Assembly (NCBI GenBank): GCA_019186845.1 | Contig: JABARW010000029.1 | Span: 43,227 to 107,226 of the forward strand | From: Planctomycetota bacterium | GTDB lineage: Bacteria > Planctomycetota > UBA8742 > UBA2392 | DNA length: 64,000 bases | Direction of reading: 5' to 3' | Shown: in pieces, positions 51,345-60,237 of the stretch | Layout of the letters: every line of letters begins with the position of its first letter | Position numbering within the stretch: the stretch's first letter is position 1 | Notes under the pieces: model-generated | Database searches by the model: none | Told to the model about the DNA's origin: nothing | What the model saw: only the letters and a program-made list of their open reading frames with translations | Made by a program: the position numbers and the translations under genes

Positions 51345-52535
51345 TCAAAGCGCCAGGGTGGCCACGGTGACCGGCTCGGCCACGCCTTTGACCTCAATCT
51401 GGGCCTTGGTGCGGAACTTGATCGGGATCGTGATCTCGTTGGGGTACTGCTTGGCAAAGCGCGAGATCTCCTGGACCGTGCCCAGGGTCGCCAGGACTTC
51501 GTTGCCCGCGGCGAAATTGCACAGCCGCGCCGCCAGATTGACGTGGTGGCCCAGCACCGTGTACTGGTTGGCGCGTTCGCTGCCAAAGAGCCCCAGCAGC
51601 ATATCGCCAGTGTTGATGCCAATGCCCAGGGCCAGCACTTCGGGATGTTTGGCCAAAAGGGCCTCGGGCACCAGCCCGCGCTCAATCCAGCGTGCCCGGG
51701 TCGCCTGCATGGCCTGCTGCAGATCCGTGGCCAGCTTGACAGCGTGGTAAGCGTGACCGTTTTCGGGAATGGGGGCGCCGAACAGGCACATGACCTGGTC
51801 ACCCACGAACTTGTCCAGCGTGGCATCGTTGGCGTCAATGGCCCGCATGCAGACTTCGAAGAACTCGTTGAACACGGTCTGCACGACCTTGCCTTCCACG
51901 GCCTCGCAGAAATTGGTGAAGTTGCGCAGATCGCCAAACAGCACGGTCATCTTGCGCTTGTCCGTGCTGAATGGGTCCTCGGACGTGTCGAGCAACTGCT
52001 CGACGATGCGCGGGCTCACCAGGCGCTCGAAGAACTGGCGCGTCACCTTAAGGCGGGTGACGTCTTCGACCGTGACCGTACCCTGGCCGCCCACCCAGAC
52101 CGCCTTGAACTGGAAGTACTCCATCTTGCCCGACACGCCCGAAGGGCGCTCGGCCTCGAAGGTTTCTTCGGAAGCGCTTTCCAGGGCGTCCTGCAGCAGC
52201 GTCTGGAAGACGCCGGGGGCCCACTCCAGGGTGTCGATCTCGACGATGTTCGGCTTGCCGTCGATCACCTGCTTGCCGACGCCGATGAAATCCGACATGC
52301 GCGTGTTCATCTTGATCACGCGAAAGGACTTGTCGACGATGAGGTAGGCAACCGAGAGACCCGCAATGGTGGCCTGGGGTGCCCGTGTATGCCCCACCAT
52401 GGTCAGGGAGCCCAGGGTCATCGAGCCCGTGGCGGGCCCGCCCGTAACGAGCTGCAGCTTGCGACGCAGTTGCTCATTCTCCTTCTGGAGAAGCTCAAGC
52501 TGTTCCTGAATCTGCTTGACGTCAGGCTTTGACAT
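51345..52535 (-). CDS. PAS-domain class III adenylate cyclase
   Basis: The 396-residue soluble protein has a short coiled coil (residues 5-30), a PAS-like sensor domain (about 55-170; IAGLSVAYLIVDKSFRVIKM) and a class III nucleotide cyclase domain (about 205-390). Metal-binding aspartates are in VLFGDLRNFTNF and KFVGDQVMCLFG, and N/R transition-state residues are in VNLAARL. Lysine before VGD favours ATP as substrate. The residue at the usual adenine-binding aspartate is threonine (YTVLG), the mark of the class IIIb subgroup that is often bicarbonate-responsive. It probably makes cAMP in response to a PAS-bound signal. It follows ubiX by 82 bases and may share its operon. Confidence 0.88.
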   Translation of the reverse strand: MSKPDVKQIQEQLELLQKENEQLRRKLQLVTGGPATGSMTLGSLTMVGHTRAPQATIAGLSVAYLIVDKSFRVIKMNTRMSDFIGVGKQVIDGKPNIVEIDTLEWAPGVFQTLLQDALESASEETFEAERPSGVSGKMEYFQFKAVWVGGQGTVTVEDVTRLKVTRQFFERLVSPRIVEQLLDTSEDPFSTDKRKMTVLFGDLRNFTNFCEAVEGKVVQTVFNEFFEVCMRAIDANDATLDKFVGDQVMCLFGAPIPENGHAYHAVKLATDLQQAMQATRARWIERGLVPEALLAKHPEVLALGIGINTGDMLLGLFGSERANQYTVLGHHVNLAARLCNFAAGNEVLATLGTVQEISRFAKQYPNEITIPIKFRTKAQIEVKGVAEPVTVATLAL

Positions 52536-52617
52536 GTCCGGGCTCGGCGCGGTCCAACATGCTGCCTTGGGGGCTGCGCGGGCGCAACATGGCCACCGGG
52601 CGGCCCCGGGCGGCCCT

Positions 52618-53232
52618 TCAATTACGCGGCTGCGCCTCACCCCAGCGCCGGCCCAGATTGTGTTCAATCTCAAGCTGGTCCAGGACCCGGGCCACGACAA
52701 AATCAATCATGTCCTGCACGCTCTGCGGCCGGCCATAGAACCCGGGATTGGCGTCCACAACCACGGCGCCCGCCTCCGTCAAGGCCGTCATATTGCGCAG
52801 GGCCACCAGGGAGTAGGGCGTTTCGCGGGGAACCAGGATGAGCTTTCGCCGCTCTTTGAGCGTGACTTCGGCTGCCCGCTCAATCAGCCCTTCGCCGCTG
52901 CCGCCAGCCACACGGCCCAGAGTGGCCATTGTGCAGGGCACAATGGCCATGCCTCGATGGCGGAAACTGCCCGATGCAATCCTGGCGCCGATCATGTCGT
53001 TGCGGTACAGCTTGAGCGAACGAGCCGGCACGCCGCAGAACGCCGCGAGGTCCGGCTTGTCGGGTCGGCAGGGAACGTCGAGTTCAGCGCGCCAAACCTC
53101 AAAGGCGGCCTGGCTGAACACGACGTGGGTCTCAATGCCGCTGGAAGCCAGCACGGAAAGCAGGCGCTGGGCATACTGGATGCCCGACGCCCCCGTCACC
53201 GCGACGACAACCGGTCGTTCGTTCAAGGTCAT
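52618..53232 (-). CDS. ubiX: UbiX-type flavin prenyltransferase
   Basis: The 204-residue protein belongs to the UbiX/Pad1 flavoprotein family. It has the FMN motif VVVAVTGASGIQYAQRLL, SGSFRHRGMAIVPCTMATLG (the SGS / cofactor region with PCTM), and the C-terminal LVPRETPYSLVALRNM and PGFYGRPQSVQDMIDFVVAR. UbiX makes prenylated FMN for UbiD-type decarboxylases; no ubiD lies nearby. The start ATG overlaps the stop of the upstream GT-C gene by four bases (ATGA), so the two are co-translated. Pairing with membrane glycosyltransferases is not a known functional link. Length and motifs are complete. Confidence 0.93.
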   Translation of the reverse strand: MTLNERPVVVAVTGASGIQYAQRLLSVLASSGIETHVVFSQAAFEVWRAELDVPCRPDKPDLAAFCGVPARSLKLYRNDMIGARIASGSFRHRGMAIVPCTMATLGRVAGGSGEGLIERAAEVTLKERRKLILVPRETPYSLVALRNMTALTEAGAVVVDANPGFYGRPQSVQDMIDFVVARVLDQLEIEHNLGRRWGEAQPRN

Positions 53233-54974
53233 CCCCCCCTCTTCACGACGCGATAGACCGCGATGTGGCCGTAGTAGGCATCTTTGTAAATGCGCTCCAG
53301 AGTGCCCTTCTGTACCTGCTCTTCGCAGTACCTGCCGAACACCGGAGTAACGTTGGCATCCACATACAGCCAATCGGGCTTGAACAGCTGCTGAATCCGG
53401 CTCAGCGTCGACTCTTCCACCTTACCGTAGTACACGTCCCAGATCAGCCGGGACTTTCCCACATCGTGGGCCAGCATGTAATTGGGGTCCATGCCTACGA
53501 GATAGTCGCAGTTCGGCGCGTAGAAGAACAACGCGGGAAACACATCCCACTGGGTGTGGAATACCTTGGGCCGTGAGTCCCCCGCAGAATCGCGCATGAA
53601 CAACGCAGCGTCACGCCAGGGCACCGGCAAATTCGGGTCTTTGATGGCAATAAGGCTGCACAGCACCCCCGTGGCCGCCAAGAACGCGAGGGCCGCCCCG
53701 GCCTTTTTCAGGAGCCCCGGCAACCTGGGTCGTTGCCTCTGAATGCTGTGCCAGCGCCGGCTTTTGAACAGACTGTCCAGCCACAAGCCCACTGCCAGGG
53801 CCATGAAAGGACCCATGATTTCCGCAAAGCGCAGGCTGTTCAAAAACATGAACAGCACCAGCACCGCGGCACCGCCCGCCAGCACGGCTTCGCGCCCCGG
53901 CCGGTGCCTCAAGCGCAGCGAAAGCAGCGTCAGCAGCATGGGAGCGAGGATTGGCGCCGCACCCGCCACCAGCAGGTCCGTGCCGGCCAGGGGCAGGAAC
54001 TCCATGCCCAGCAGCATGCGCGAGGCCTCTTCCGTTGAATACCCCGGGCTGATGCCCAACGCGGCAAACAGGTCAAAGGCCGTCTCGCGAGCCGCGCCCT
54101 TGAGAATGCCGGCGGGAACGAGCAGGTAGGTGACGGCCCACATGCGCATGAAGCCGTCTCGATTGGGGTGCAGAAGTGCGCCCAGCAGAATTCCTCCCAG
54201 GATGGCCGCAAGCAGCCAGAGGTTGGCCTTGAACTCCGACCTGCGGGTGGCGCCCTTTTCCGGCCCCCAGACCAGCATCAGAACCGTGCGCACCGCCCAT
54301 AGAATGACCAGAAAGTGGACCGCCGAGTAAGCCAGCGTGAAGATCGCGGCCACGAGCGCCAGTTCGATGCGCCGGTTCCTGGCCATCATGACCCAGCCGG
54401 TCAAGGAGCAGATCACCCCCATGGGCCATGCCCTCAGCTCTTCAGCCCGCGAGCAAAACACCCAGCCGCCCAGGGCAATCACGAGCGGCACGTAGGCCCA
54501 AGCATGCCTCACGCCAAAGCAGCGCAGCGCCGCAAACACCGTGACCATAAGCAGCGACATGAGCACCGCCGAGGCGACTTTTCCGCCCCAGATCAGCGCC
54601 GTGGTGTCGCTAATGTCGTCGGCGCCCAGGGTGAAGGGCACCAGATAGAGATGAAACAGAAACTCCTTGTTGGCAAACGCGTCAGACCAGATGGAATCGC
54701 TCATCCAGTGGAAGTTCTGGCCGGCCTCGGCAATTGCCCCCGTCCTATAGAGGTAGGCCATGCGCACATGATAGGGGCTGTCTCCCAGCGGAAATGAGCG
54801 CGAACGCAAGCCAAAGCGCGTGCTGCCGTCTTCGTTCGTGACTGTACCCGGCAGAATCTGCAGGGTCATGAACGCCAGCATCGAGATCAGGAACAGCAAC
54901 AAGCCCTGGCGCAACGCGCTGCCCTGTTCGGGGTCCGCCGGCACACTCAACGCTTGAGGCTGGGCTTCAATCAT
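53229..54974 (-). CDS. GT-C-type membrane glycosyltransferase-like protein
   Basis: The 581-residue protein has about eleven membrane helices. The first external loop reads FPLGDSPYHVRMAYLYRTG (D65, H69), the type of acidic motif with adjacent Y/H that marks GT-C enzymes such as STT3 (D-x-x-Y-H). The C-terminal soluble domain has WDVFPALFFYAPNCDYLVGM, which repeats in the neighbour as WDDFCHLLFYASECDYLAGL. This order suggests a lipid-linked sugar transfer or oligosaccharyl transfer at the periplasmic face, but the substrate is unknown. It overlaps the previous gene and ubiX by four bases each, so three genes form one translational unit. The gene pair is a tandem duplication. Confidence 0.75.
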   Translation of the reverse strand: MIEAQPQALSVPADPEQGSALRQGLLLFLISMLAFMTLQILPGTVTNEDGSTRFGLRSRSFPLGDSPYHVRMAYLYRTGAIAEAGQNFHWMSDSIWSDAFANKEFLFHLYLVPFTLGADDISDTTALIWGGKVASAVLMSLLMVTVFAALRCFGVRHAWAYVPLVIALGGWVFCSRAEELRAWPMGVICSLTGWVMMARNRRIELALVAAIFTLAYSAVHFLVILWAVRTVLMLVWGPEKGATRRSEFKANLWLLAAILGGILLGALLHPNRDGFMRMWAVTYLLVPAGILKGAARETAFDLFAALGISPGYSTEEASRMLLGMEFLPLAGTDLLVAGAAPILAPMLLTLLSLRLRHRPGREAVLAGGAAVLVLFMFLNSLRFAEIMGPFMALAVGLWLDSLFKSRRWHSIQRQRPRLPGLLKKAGAALAFLAATGVLCSLIAIKDPNLPVPWRDAALFMRDSAGDSRPKVFHTQWDVFPALFFYAPNCDYLVGMDPNYMLAHDVGKSRLIWDVYYGKVEESTLSRIQQLFKPDWLYVDANVTPVFGRYCEEQVQKGTLERIYKDAYYGHIAVYRVVKRGG

Positions 54975-56719
54975 CGCACGACCTCAAACAAGGCCCAGTC
55001 ATCTTCCGTGTCCCGGATGCACAGACGCAGGCGACCGGCACGGACTTCTTCCTGGGCCCGATTGTAAAGGAAGTCGCTGCTGCTGCGATGAATCAGCATG
55101 TAGCTCGCGCCAAAGGTGTCCCGCACGGCTGGGACAAAATCGCTGACTTTACCCCGGTTGATGTTGCGCCACAGCTCGTAGCGCTCGCGGTCCTTCACCG
55201 CGAAGAACGTGGGGTCCAGCCCCGCCAGATAGTCGCACTCGCTGGCGTAGAACAGCAGATGGCAGAAGTCGTCCCAGCGGTCGTGATAGACCACCTTCCC
55301 GTGGGCCCGGGGATTCTGCTGAAGCCAGAGCGCGGCCGGGGCAATCTCTCCACGATCGGCCGGGCGCAGGCCCAGGCCCGACCCCACCCAGAAACCCACC
55401 ACGGAGATGCCGGCAATCAGCGCCAGTGCCAGAGGCGCGGCACGGGACAGCGTGGGCGCCAGACGCTGCCACGCCTGGTAGCCGCGGGAGGCCAGCACCC
55501 CTTCCATCCACAGGCCGACGGCCAGCGCGGAGAAAGGCCCGACATATTCGACAAAGCGCATATTCAGGAGAAACATGCAGAGTACGGCAATGGAGACGCC
55601 GCCCGTCAGCACGGCCTCGCGCGAGGGGCGCCAGCGCGCCCAGGCCGCAAACAGCGGCAACAGCATGGGCGCGAACAGGGCCGCAAAGTTGTCGAACACC
55701 AGGCCGCGCCCGCCCATTTCCTGCAGTTCCATGCCCAGGGCAATCTCAATGTGACGGGCGTAGTTGGTCTGCTCGTTGAACAGCACCCGCATCACTTCAT
55801 CCAGCGCCCGGCCTACACTGTCCTGATGGGAGAGGGCCATGACGACGATACTCTGCACCCACCAATGATGCAGAGCCGCTGAAGGGTCCGGATGCAGGAG
55901 CACGCCGGTAAGAATGCCCGCAGCAATGACGGCCGCCGTGATGGCGTTGCAGCGCAGCTCAGACAGCCGCGTCTCTCCCGCCGGTGCTCCGACCAGCAGT
56001 TGCAGCACTCCGCGAACGGCCAGCAGCACGAGCAGGAAGTGACTGGCGGTGTAGCTCAATGCATAGATAGCCGAAAGTAGAAACAGCCCCAGCCACGCCC
56101 CCCTGCGCGCCTGGGGCAGGGCCGTCCGCGCGATCAGCACGTAGCCCATCAGGGCCAGCGCGATGGAGAACATGTAGCTGCGGTTGAGGTTGACGCGAAA
56201 CACAAAGTAACCGCCGCCGAAGAACATCATCAGCAGCGTATACAGCCACGCCCGCCGCACCCCCATGACACGCAGCGAGGCAAACACGGCCAGGGTCAAC
56301 AGGACCATGTTGACGCAACAGGCCGCCTTGCCCGCGGCGATCAGGCCATCGGCATCATGAGGCCCATCGGCCAGCAGGGCCGCAAAGGGCACGAGGTAGA
56401 GATGATAGAGGTAGTCCTTGTCGGAGAACTGGCCGTTCCAGATGCTCTCGCGCGCCCAGTGAAAATTGACTCCTGCGCGCTGGACATCACCAGTGCGGTA
56501 AAGTTCGCCCATCTTGATGTGGTAGTAGCCGTCAACGTCCAGCAGACCCACGGCCTGCATGCCCAGGCGCGAGCCACCCTGGCCGTCGTCGACAAACCCA
56601 GGCCCGATCTGAAACCAGGCCGTGGCCACAAATGCCAGCATGGCCAGAAGCATGGCCTGGACTGAGGGCAGCCGAAAGGCAGCCGCCCAAGAGTTACTCC
56701 TGGCATCGGGCGAATCCAT
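54971..56719 (-). CDS. GT-C-type membrane glycosyltransferase-like protein, paralogue of its neighbour
   Basis: The 582-residue protein shares layout and motifs with the next gene: about eleven membrane helices, an acidic loop motif LLDVDGYYHIKMGELYRTG (D61, D63, Y65-H67), NFHWARESIWN near residue 85, and the soluble C-terminal motif WDDFCHLLFYASECDYLAGL with DP following. STT3-like oligosaccharyltransferases carry DPYYHLR at the same place. ATG at 56719 was chosen; a GTG at 56758 would add 13 residues. It is the first gene of the minus-strand run of GT-C, GT-C, ubiX and cyclase. Just upstream lies the transcription divide to the plus-strand genes near dnaA. Confidence 0.75.
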   Translation of the reverse strand: MDSPDARSNSWAAAFRLPSVQAMLLAMLAFVATAWFQIGPGFVDDGQGGSRLGMQAVGLLDVDGYYHIKMGELYRTGDVQRAGVNFHWARESIWNGQFSDKDYLYHLYLVPFAALLADGPHDADGLIAAGKAACCVNMVLLTLAVFASLRVMGVRRAWLYTLLMMFFGGGYFVFRVNLNRSYMFSIALALMGYVLIARTALPQARRGAWLGLFLLSAIYALSYTASHFLLVLLAVRGVLQLLVGAPAGETRLSELRCNAITAAVIAAGILTGVLLHPDPSAALHHWWVQSIVVMALSHQDSVGRALDEVMRVLFNEQTNYARHIEIALGMELQEMGGRGLVFDNFAALFAPMLLPLFAAWARWRPSREAVLTGGVSIAVLCMFLLNMRFVEYVGPFSALAVGLWMEGVLASRGYQAWQRLAPTLSRAAPLALALIAGISVVGFWVGSGLGLRPADRGEIAPAALWLQQNPRAHGKVVYHDRWDDFCHLLFYASECDYLAGLDPTFFAVKDRERYELWRNINRGKVSDFVPAVRDTFGASYMLIHRSSSDFLYNRAQEEVRAGRLRLCIRDTEDDWALFEVVR

Positions 56720-56850
56720 GGGGGCCCAAAGATAGCAGCGCCAAGGCCCCTTGCTCACACAATCGGATGCGAATGACCAGGCGGTCGGCGCATGTTGATA
56801 AACCGGCCCAATAAAGCTAGAATCGCGTTTTGAAAACCGGAGCCAGGGCT

Positions 56851-57240
56851 TTGAATCAGGCGGAACCCCAGAAATCTGACACTCCCCCCGCAGCGGCTGC
56901 TGCCGAGGGTGAGCCCCCTGAAATCGGGATTGAAGATTTCGCCAAGGTTGTTCTGAAAACAGGAAGGGTGAAGGCTGCGGCGCCCCACCCCAACGCGGAC
57001 AAGCTGCTGGTTTTGACGGTGGATGTGGGCGGCACGGAACGGACGATTTGCGCGGGCATAAGACAGTGGGTGAAGCCCGAGGACATGCTGGACAAGGACA
57101 TCGTGATTGTGGCCAATCTCAAGCCCCGAAAAATGAGGGGCATCGACAGCCAGGGCATGATGCTGGCGGTCACAGACGGAAGTGATGTCATTCCGTTGAC
57201 GGCGATGAAGAGGGTCAGTTCGGGCCTGCGCGTGAGTTAG
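56851..57240 (+). CDS. Free-standing tRNA-binding OB-fold protein (MetRS C-domain type)
   Basis: The product of about 129 residues ends in a Trbp111/MetG C-terminal tRNA-binding OB-fold: IEDFAKVVLKTGRVKAAAPH, PNADKLLVLTVDVGGTERTI and IVIVANLKPRKMRGIDSQGM. In most bacteria this domain is part of methionyl-tRNA synthetase, or is free as Trbp111/CsaA. Here it is free and preceded by a flexible Ala/Pro-rich stretch. It may help tRNA or synthetase binding; no metG is in the window. The start is uncertain: TTG at 56851 has GGAG eight bases upstream, TTG at 56830 would add seven residues. It is the first plus-strand gene before the origin region. Confidence 0.8.
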   Translation: MNQAEPQKSDTPPAAAAAEGEPPEIGIEDFAKVVLKTGRVKAAAPHPNADKLLVLTVDVGGTERTICAGIRQWVKPEDMLDKDIVIVANLKPRKMRGIDSQGMMLAVTDGSDVIPLTAMKRVSSGLRVS

Positions 57241-57288
57241 CGCGGGCCTTTCCACAGGGACGGCGGTGTGTCGGCCCGCTGAGCAGCG

Positions 57289-57807
57289 ATGGCAGGTTAC
57301 ATCGAAGTAGCCCGTGTGGCCGGGGCGGTTTACGCCAAGGTCGTCGGGCTCGGCAACTTCAACAACGCTGGCCCCCTGCGCGATTACGTGGAGGCCGCGC
57401 TCGCCAGTGGCATCCGCGGTGTTGTCGTTGATCTCGACACCTGCACCGGCCTCGATTCCACGTTCATGGGCACACTCTGGGGCTTTACCACCTACCCGGT
57501 CGAGAACAGCAGCGACTGCCAGTGCGTGGCCGTTACGGTGGTCAACGCCACACCAACAACCCTGCGCGCCATGAGCTCTCTGGGCCTGCCCAAAGTACTG
57601 CACGTCAAGGACGTGCACGTGGACCCACCCGCGGTGACACTCGAGCGGCTGCGCGAAGGCTGGCAGGACCGCCGCGCCCGCACCAAGCTCATCCATGACG
57701 CCCACAAGCATCTGGTCAAGGGCGACAAGGAGAACGAGGCGCGATTTGGGCCCTTCCTCGCCGCCCTGGTCAAGGAAGCCCGCGAACACATGCAGGACGC
57801 CGGTTGA
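57289..57807 (+). CDS. STAS-domain protein
   Basis: The 172-residue protein has a STAS domain in its first 110 residues: YIEVARVAGAVYAKVVG, RGVVVDLDTCTGLDSTFMGT and CVAVTVVNATPTTLRAM. S57 in GLDSTFMG stands at the phosphorylatable serine of anti-sigma-factor antagonists. The remaining 60 residues are charged and helical (TKLIHDAHKHLVKGDKENEA). Such proteins bind anti-sigma factors or kinases in partner-switching cascades; no kinase or phosphatase is adjacent. The stop overlaps the next frame's possible TTG start, and the zinc-ribbon gene begins 26 bases later. Its site near dnaA has no obvious functional meaning. Confidence 0.85.
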   Translation: MAGYIEVARVAGAVYAKVVGLGNFNNAGPLRDYVEAALASGIRGVVVDLDTCTGLDSTFMGTLWGFTTYPVENSSDCQCVAVTVVNATPTTLRAMSSLGLPKVLHVKDVHVDPPAVTLERLREGWQDRRARTKLIHDAHKHLVKGDKENEARFGPFLAALVKEAREHMQDAG

Positions 57808-57833
57808 GCCTGGTCGTGAGCGCTTCGTCTCAC

Positions 57834-58214
57834 ATGAACTCTTTGCACGTCCAATGCCCCTGCGGCTGGCGCGAACTTGTACCCGCCGGCGCCGGTGGTC
57901 TCACCCTCGAGTGCCCCCGCTGCGGCCGCAACCTTAAGCTGCCCCAGTCCGCTACACCCGCTGAAAACGCCTCGGACATTGCCTTGGTAGAGCGTCTGAC
58001 GGGCCGGCGCTTCCAGACTCCCAGTTTGAGACCTGTGATTCAACTCGCGGCCCTGTCCTGCGGCCTGACACTGCCCTTGGGTGCCCTCCTGCTCTGGCTT
58101 TCGACGCCCGGCACCGCGATATCGGTGGGGCTCTTTGGCCCTCTGTGGCTGTTGTCGCTTTGGATCTCCGAACGCGGCATTGCCGCATTCTTGAAGGGAT
58201 CTGAAAGTGCTTGA
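57834..58214 (+). CDS. Small membrane protein with N-terminal zinc ribbon
   Basis: The 126-residue protein has a zinc ribbon with C8/C10 and C27/C30 (HVQCPCGW and LECPRCGR), a linker, and two membrane helices (about 68-88 and 90-110). Similar short 'ribbon plus two helices' proteins are common in high-GC bacteria and of unknown role. ATG at 57834 was chosen; a TTG at 57804 overlaps the STAS stop (TTGA) and would add ten residues. The stop codon lies inside the first of four 12-bp palindromes, so the gene end and repeat array overlap. It is probably cotranscribed with the STAS gene. Confidence 0.7.
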   Translation: MNSLHVQCPCGWRELVPAGAGGLTLECPRCGRNLKLPQSATPAENASDIALVERLTGRRFQTPSLRPVIQLAALSCGLTLPLGALLLWLSTPGTAISVGLFGPLWLLSLWISERGIAAFLKGSESA

Positions 58215-58305
58215 CATGTCAACTTCACGGAAGCTTGACGGGTCAACCCTGTGCGTTTTGTTGCGCTTGACGAGTCAAGCAAGGACGCAACACTTGACGG
58301 GTCAA
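58211..58305. repeat. Array of four perfect palindromes TTGACNNGTCAA near dnaA
   Basis: The copies are TTGACATGTCAA (58211-58222), TTGACGGGTCAA (58235-58246), TTGACGAGTCAA (58267-58278) and TTGACGGGTCAA (58294-58305). All have a C before the first T. Centre-to-centre spacing is 24, 32 and 27 bases, roughly 2.5 to 3 helical turns. A half-site CTTGACAGG follows at 58400. The arms are identical and only the two central bases vary. Such an array beside dnaA could bind an origin or dnaA regulator; the binding protein is unknown. Confidence 0.8.
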
Positions 58306-58878
58306 TGCTTTGCGGGCGCGTTCGGGGCACTTTCAGACAGTCCCGAAAGAGTCATAACTCTTTACCGGAAAGTGGCTTACAATTAACCGCAGTGAGGCAC
58401 TTGACAGGAGGCGAGTTCGGACCCCCGTTTCAGGTGGTTTTCTTGGGGTCCGAAAAGCTGAAACGGCGGGGCCGTCAGCACTGCTTTTGCGGCAGGCTTG
58501 AGCCCCCGTGCCGAGTTTTCCCGGCGCCATAACGCTGTCAGTAACGGAAGTGCTCAAAATTTCTTATTCACGATAGATCAACGAGTTGCACCCTTTCTGA
58601 CACCTTTTCCGGCCTGTCGGCAACAGCCACCGCATTGACCGCAGTGGGCCGCTTGGTATCTGTGTGCCCACGCAGCAAATGAATTGAACTGACGGTGAGC
58701 CAACGGCTGACCCGCGTCGGCTGACTAGTGCGAATTTGGAACGCCATTTCGGCAGTCGTTCATTGACTTGCCGCAGGTTGATTTTTGTCGCAGCACCCAG
58801 CGCATCGCTGACTTGGGCCTCTGAGAGCTATCCCCCTTGGCGCGCGCGCTGGACTGTTGTCGGCATCGGAGATTTGGA
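58215..58878. other. Non-coding region before dnaA, candidate origin segment
   Basis: This 664-base stretch has no credible gene. It holds palindrome copies 2 to 4 and the tail of copy 1, with several short A/T-rich patches (58351-58385 and 58545-58580) in otherwise high-GC sequence. TTATTCACG at 58564-58572 is a poor match to a DnaA box; no perfect TTATCCACA was seen by eye. It probably also carries the dnaA promoter. The dnaA context and strand switch are the main reasons to call it an origin candidate. Confidence 0.5.
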
Positions 58879-60237
58879 ATGCAAGAACCCGCTCGCGACG
58901 TGCTGAGCCTTTGGCCGGCCATCGAGGAACTGGCCCTGAATCGTGCCAAAGGACTTCCCGTCCATGACCTCCTGCGTGGCGCCAAGCCCGTCGCCTATGA
59001 CGCCGGAAGTGAGACCTTGAAGCTGTCCGTAGAGAGCCCCCCCCTGGACAGTACCGCCACCGAGACCCTGCGCTCGTGCCTGGGAAAGGCCTGCTACCAG
59101 GTGTTGGGCTTTGCACCCCACCTTGATGTTCAGACTTCACCCTCCTCGCGCCCTCTGCCGCGCGTTGAAGCCCCGGCCAAGAGTCAGGCTCCAGCATCTT
59201 TGTTCATGACGCGTTCGCGCTTGCCGGCCAACGCTGACTTTGAGCATTTTGTGGTCGGTCCCAGCAACCAGGTGGCCTTCGCGGCCAGCAAGCAGGTCGC
59301 GGAGAACCCCGGCAAGAACTACAACCCGCTCTTCATTTACGGCAGCGTGGGCCTGGGCAAGACTCACCTGCTGCAGGCCATCTGCCGCAAGCTGTTGGCG
59401 ACTCTGCCTCGCGTGCGCTTCATTTCGTGTGAGGAGTTCGTCAACCAGTTCGTGCAGGCGCTCAAGAATGGAACGGTCGACGCCCTGCGCGCCGAACTGC
59501 GCGAGGCCGACGCCCTCATCATTGACGATATTCATTTCCTGGCGGGCAAAGAGCAGACACAGGAAGAGTTCTTCCACACCTTCAACCATCTTTACCAGCA
59601 GGGCAAGCAGGTCGTGCTCTCCAGCGACAGCCTGCCCCGGGACATCCCCCGCTTGGAAGATCGCCTGATCTCCCGGTTTCACTGGGGCCTGGCGGTCAAG
59701 ATTGAGCCGCCATGCACCGAGACACGCATGGCTATCGTGCGTAAGAAAGCCGAACTGCGTCAGGTGGACTTACCCCTGGACGTTGTTGCCTTCCTGGCCG
59801 AGAACATCACCACCAACGTGCGTGAGCTGGAAGGCGCCGTCGTCCAGATTTCCGGCCTGGCCCAGATGAGCGGCAAACCCGTCACCCTGGCCCTGGCCCA
59901 GGAAGCCCTCAAACACCTGATCAAGGCCCGCCCGGCCCCCAGCCGTGTGGCCACGGAAGACATCATCGAACTGGTCTGCCAGCATTACGCGGTAAGACTC
60001 AACGACCTGCTCTCCCAGCGTCGTACCAAGAACCTCGCGTTTCCGCGGCACGTTGCGATGTACCTGTCCAAGGAGTTAACCCAGTTGACGCTCTCTGAGA
60101 TTGGTCACTTCTTTGGCGGGCGCGACCACAGCACCGTGCTTCACGCCATCAACAAGATCAAGTCCAAGCGCCTCAAGGAGCCCGAACTCCGTGCCGAGCT
60201 CGAGCGCTTTGAACTGCAGCTGCGTCGTCCGCTCTAA
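58879..60237 (+). CDS. dnaA: Chromosomal replication initiator protein
   Basis: The 452-residue protein is DnaA. Domain I occupies about 1-85 and a short linker follows; domain III has Walker A GSVGLGKTHL (155-164) and Walker B LIIDDIHFLAGK (from 213); domain IV carries the DNA-binding signature GGRDHSTVLHAINKI (about 413-427) preceded by LSEIGHFF. All functional motifs are intact. ATG at 58879 was chosen because GGAG lies seven bases upstream; the in-frame TTG at 58837 adds non-conserved residues. It is followed by a terminator and then dnaN, the classical order at origins. Its own expression may be affected by the palindrome array upstream. Confidence 0.97.
   Translation: MQEPARDVLSLWPAIEELALNRAKGLPVHDLLRGAKPVAYDAGSETLKLSVESPPLDSTATETLRSCLGKACYQVLGFAPHLDVQTSPSSRPLPRVEAPAKSQAPASLFMTRSRLPANADFEHFVVGPSNQVAFAASKQVAENPGKNYNPLFIYGSVGLGKTHLLQAICRKLLATLPRVRFISCEEFVNQFVQALKNGTVDALRAELREADALIIDDIHFLAGKEQTQEEFFHTFNHLYQQGKQVVLSSDSLPRDIPRLEDRLISRFHWGLAVKIEPPCTETRMAIVRKKAELRQVDLPLDVVAFLAENITTNVRELEGAVVQISGLAQMSGKPVTLALAQEALKHLIKARPAPSRVATEDIIELVCQHYAVRLNDLLSQRRTKNLAFPRHVAMYLSKELTQLTLSEIGHFFGGRDHSTVLHAINKIKSKRLKEPELRAELERFELQLRRPL

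Noticed and set aside
57248..57256. CTTTCCACA as a DnaA box
   Set aside because: A single near-match inside the gap between two small genes; no clustering.
58564..58572. TTATTCACG as a DnaA box
   Set aside because: It differs from TTATCCACA at two positions and is alone; I do not count it as supporting evidence.
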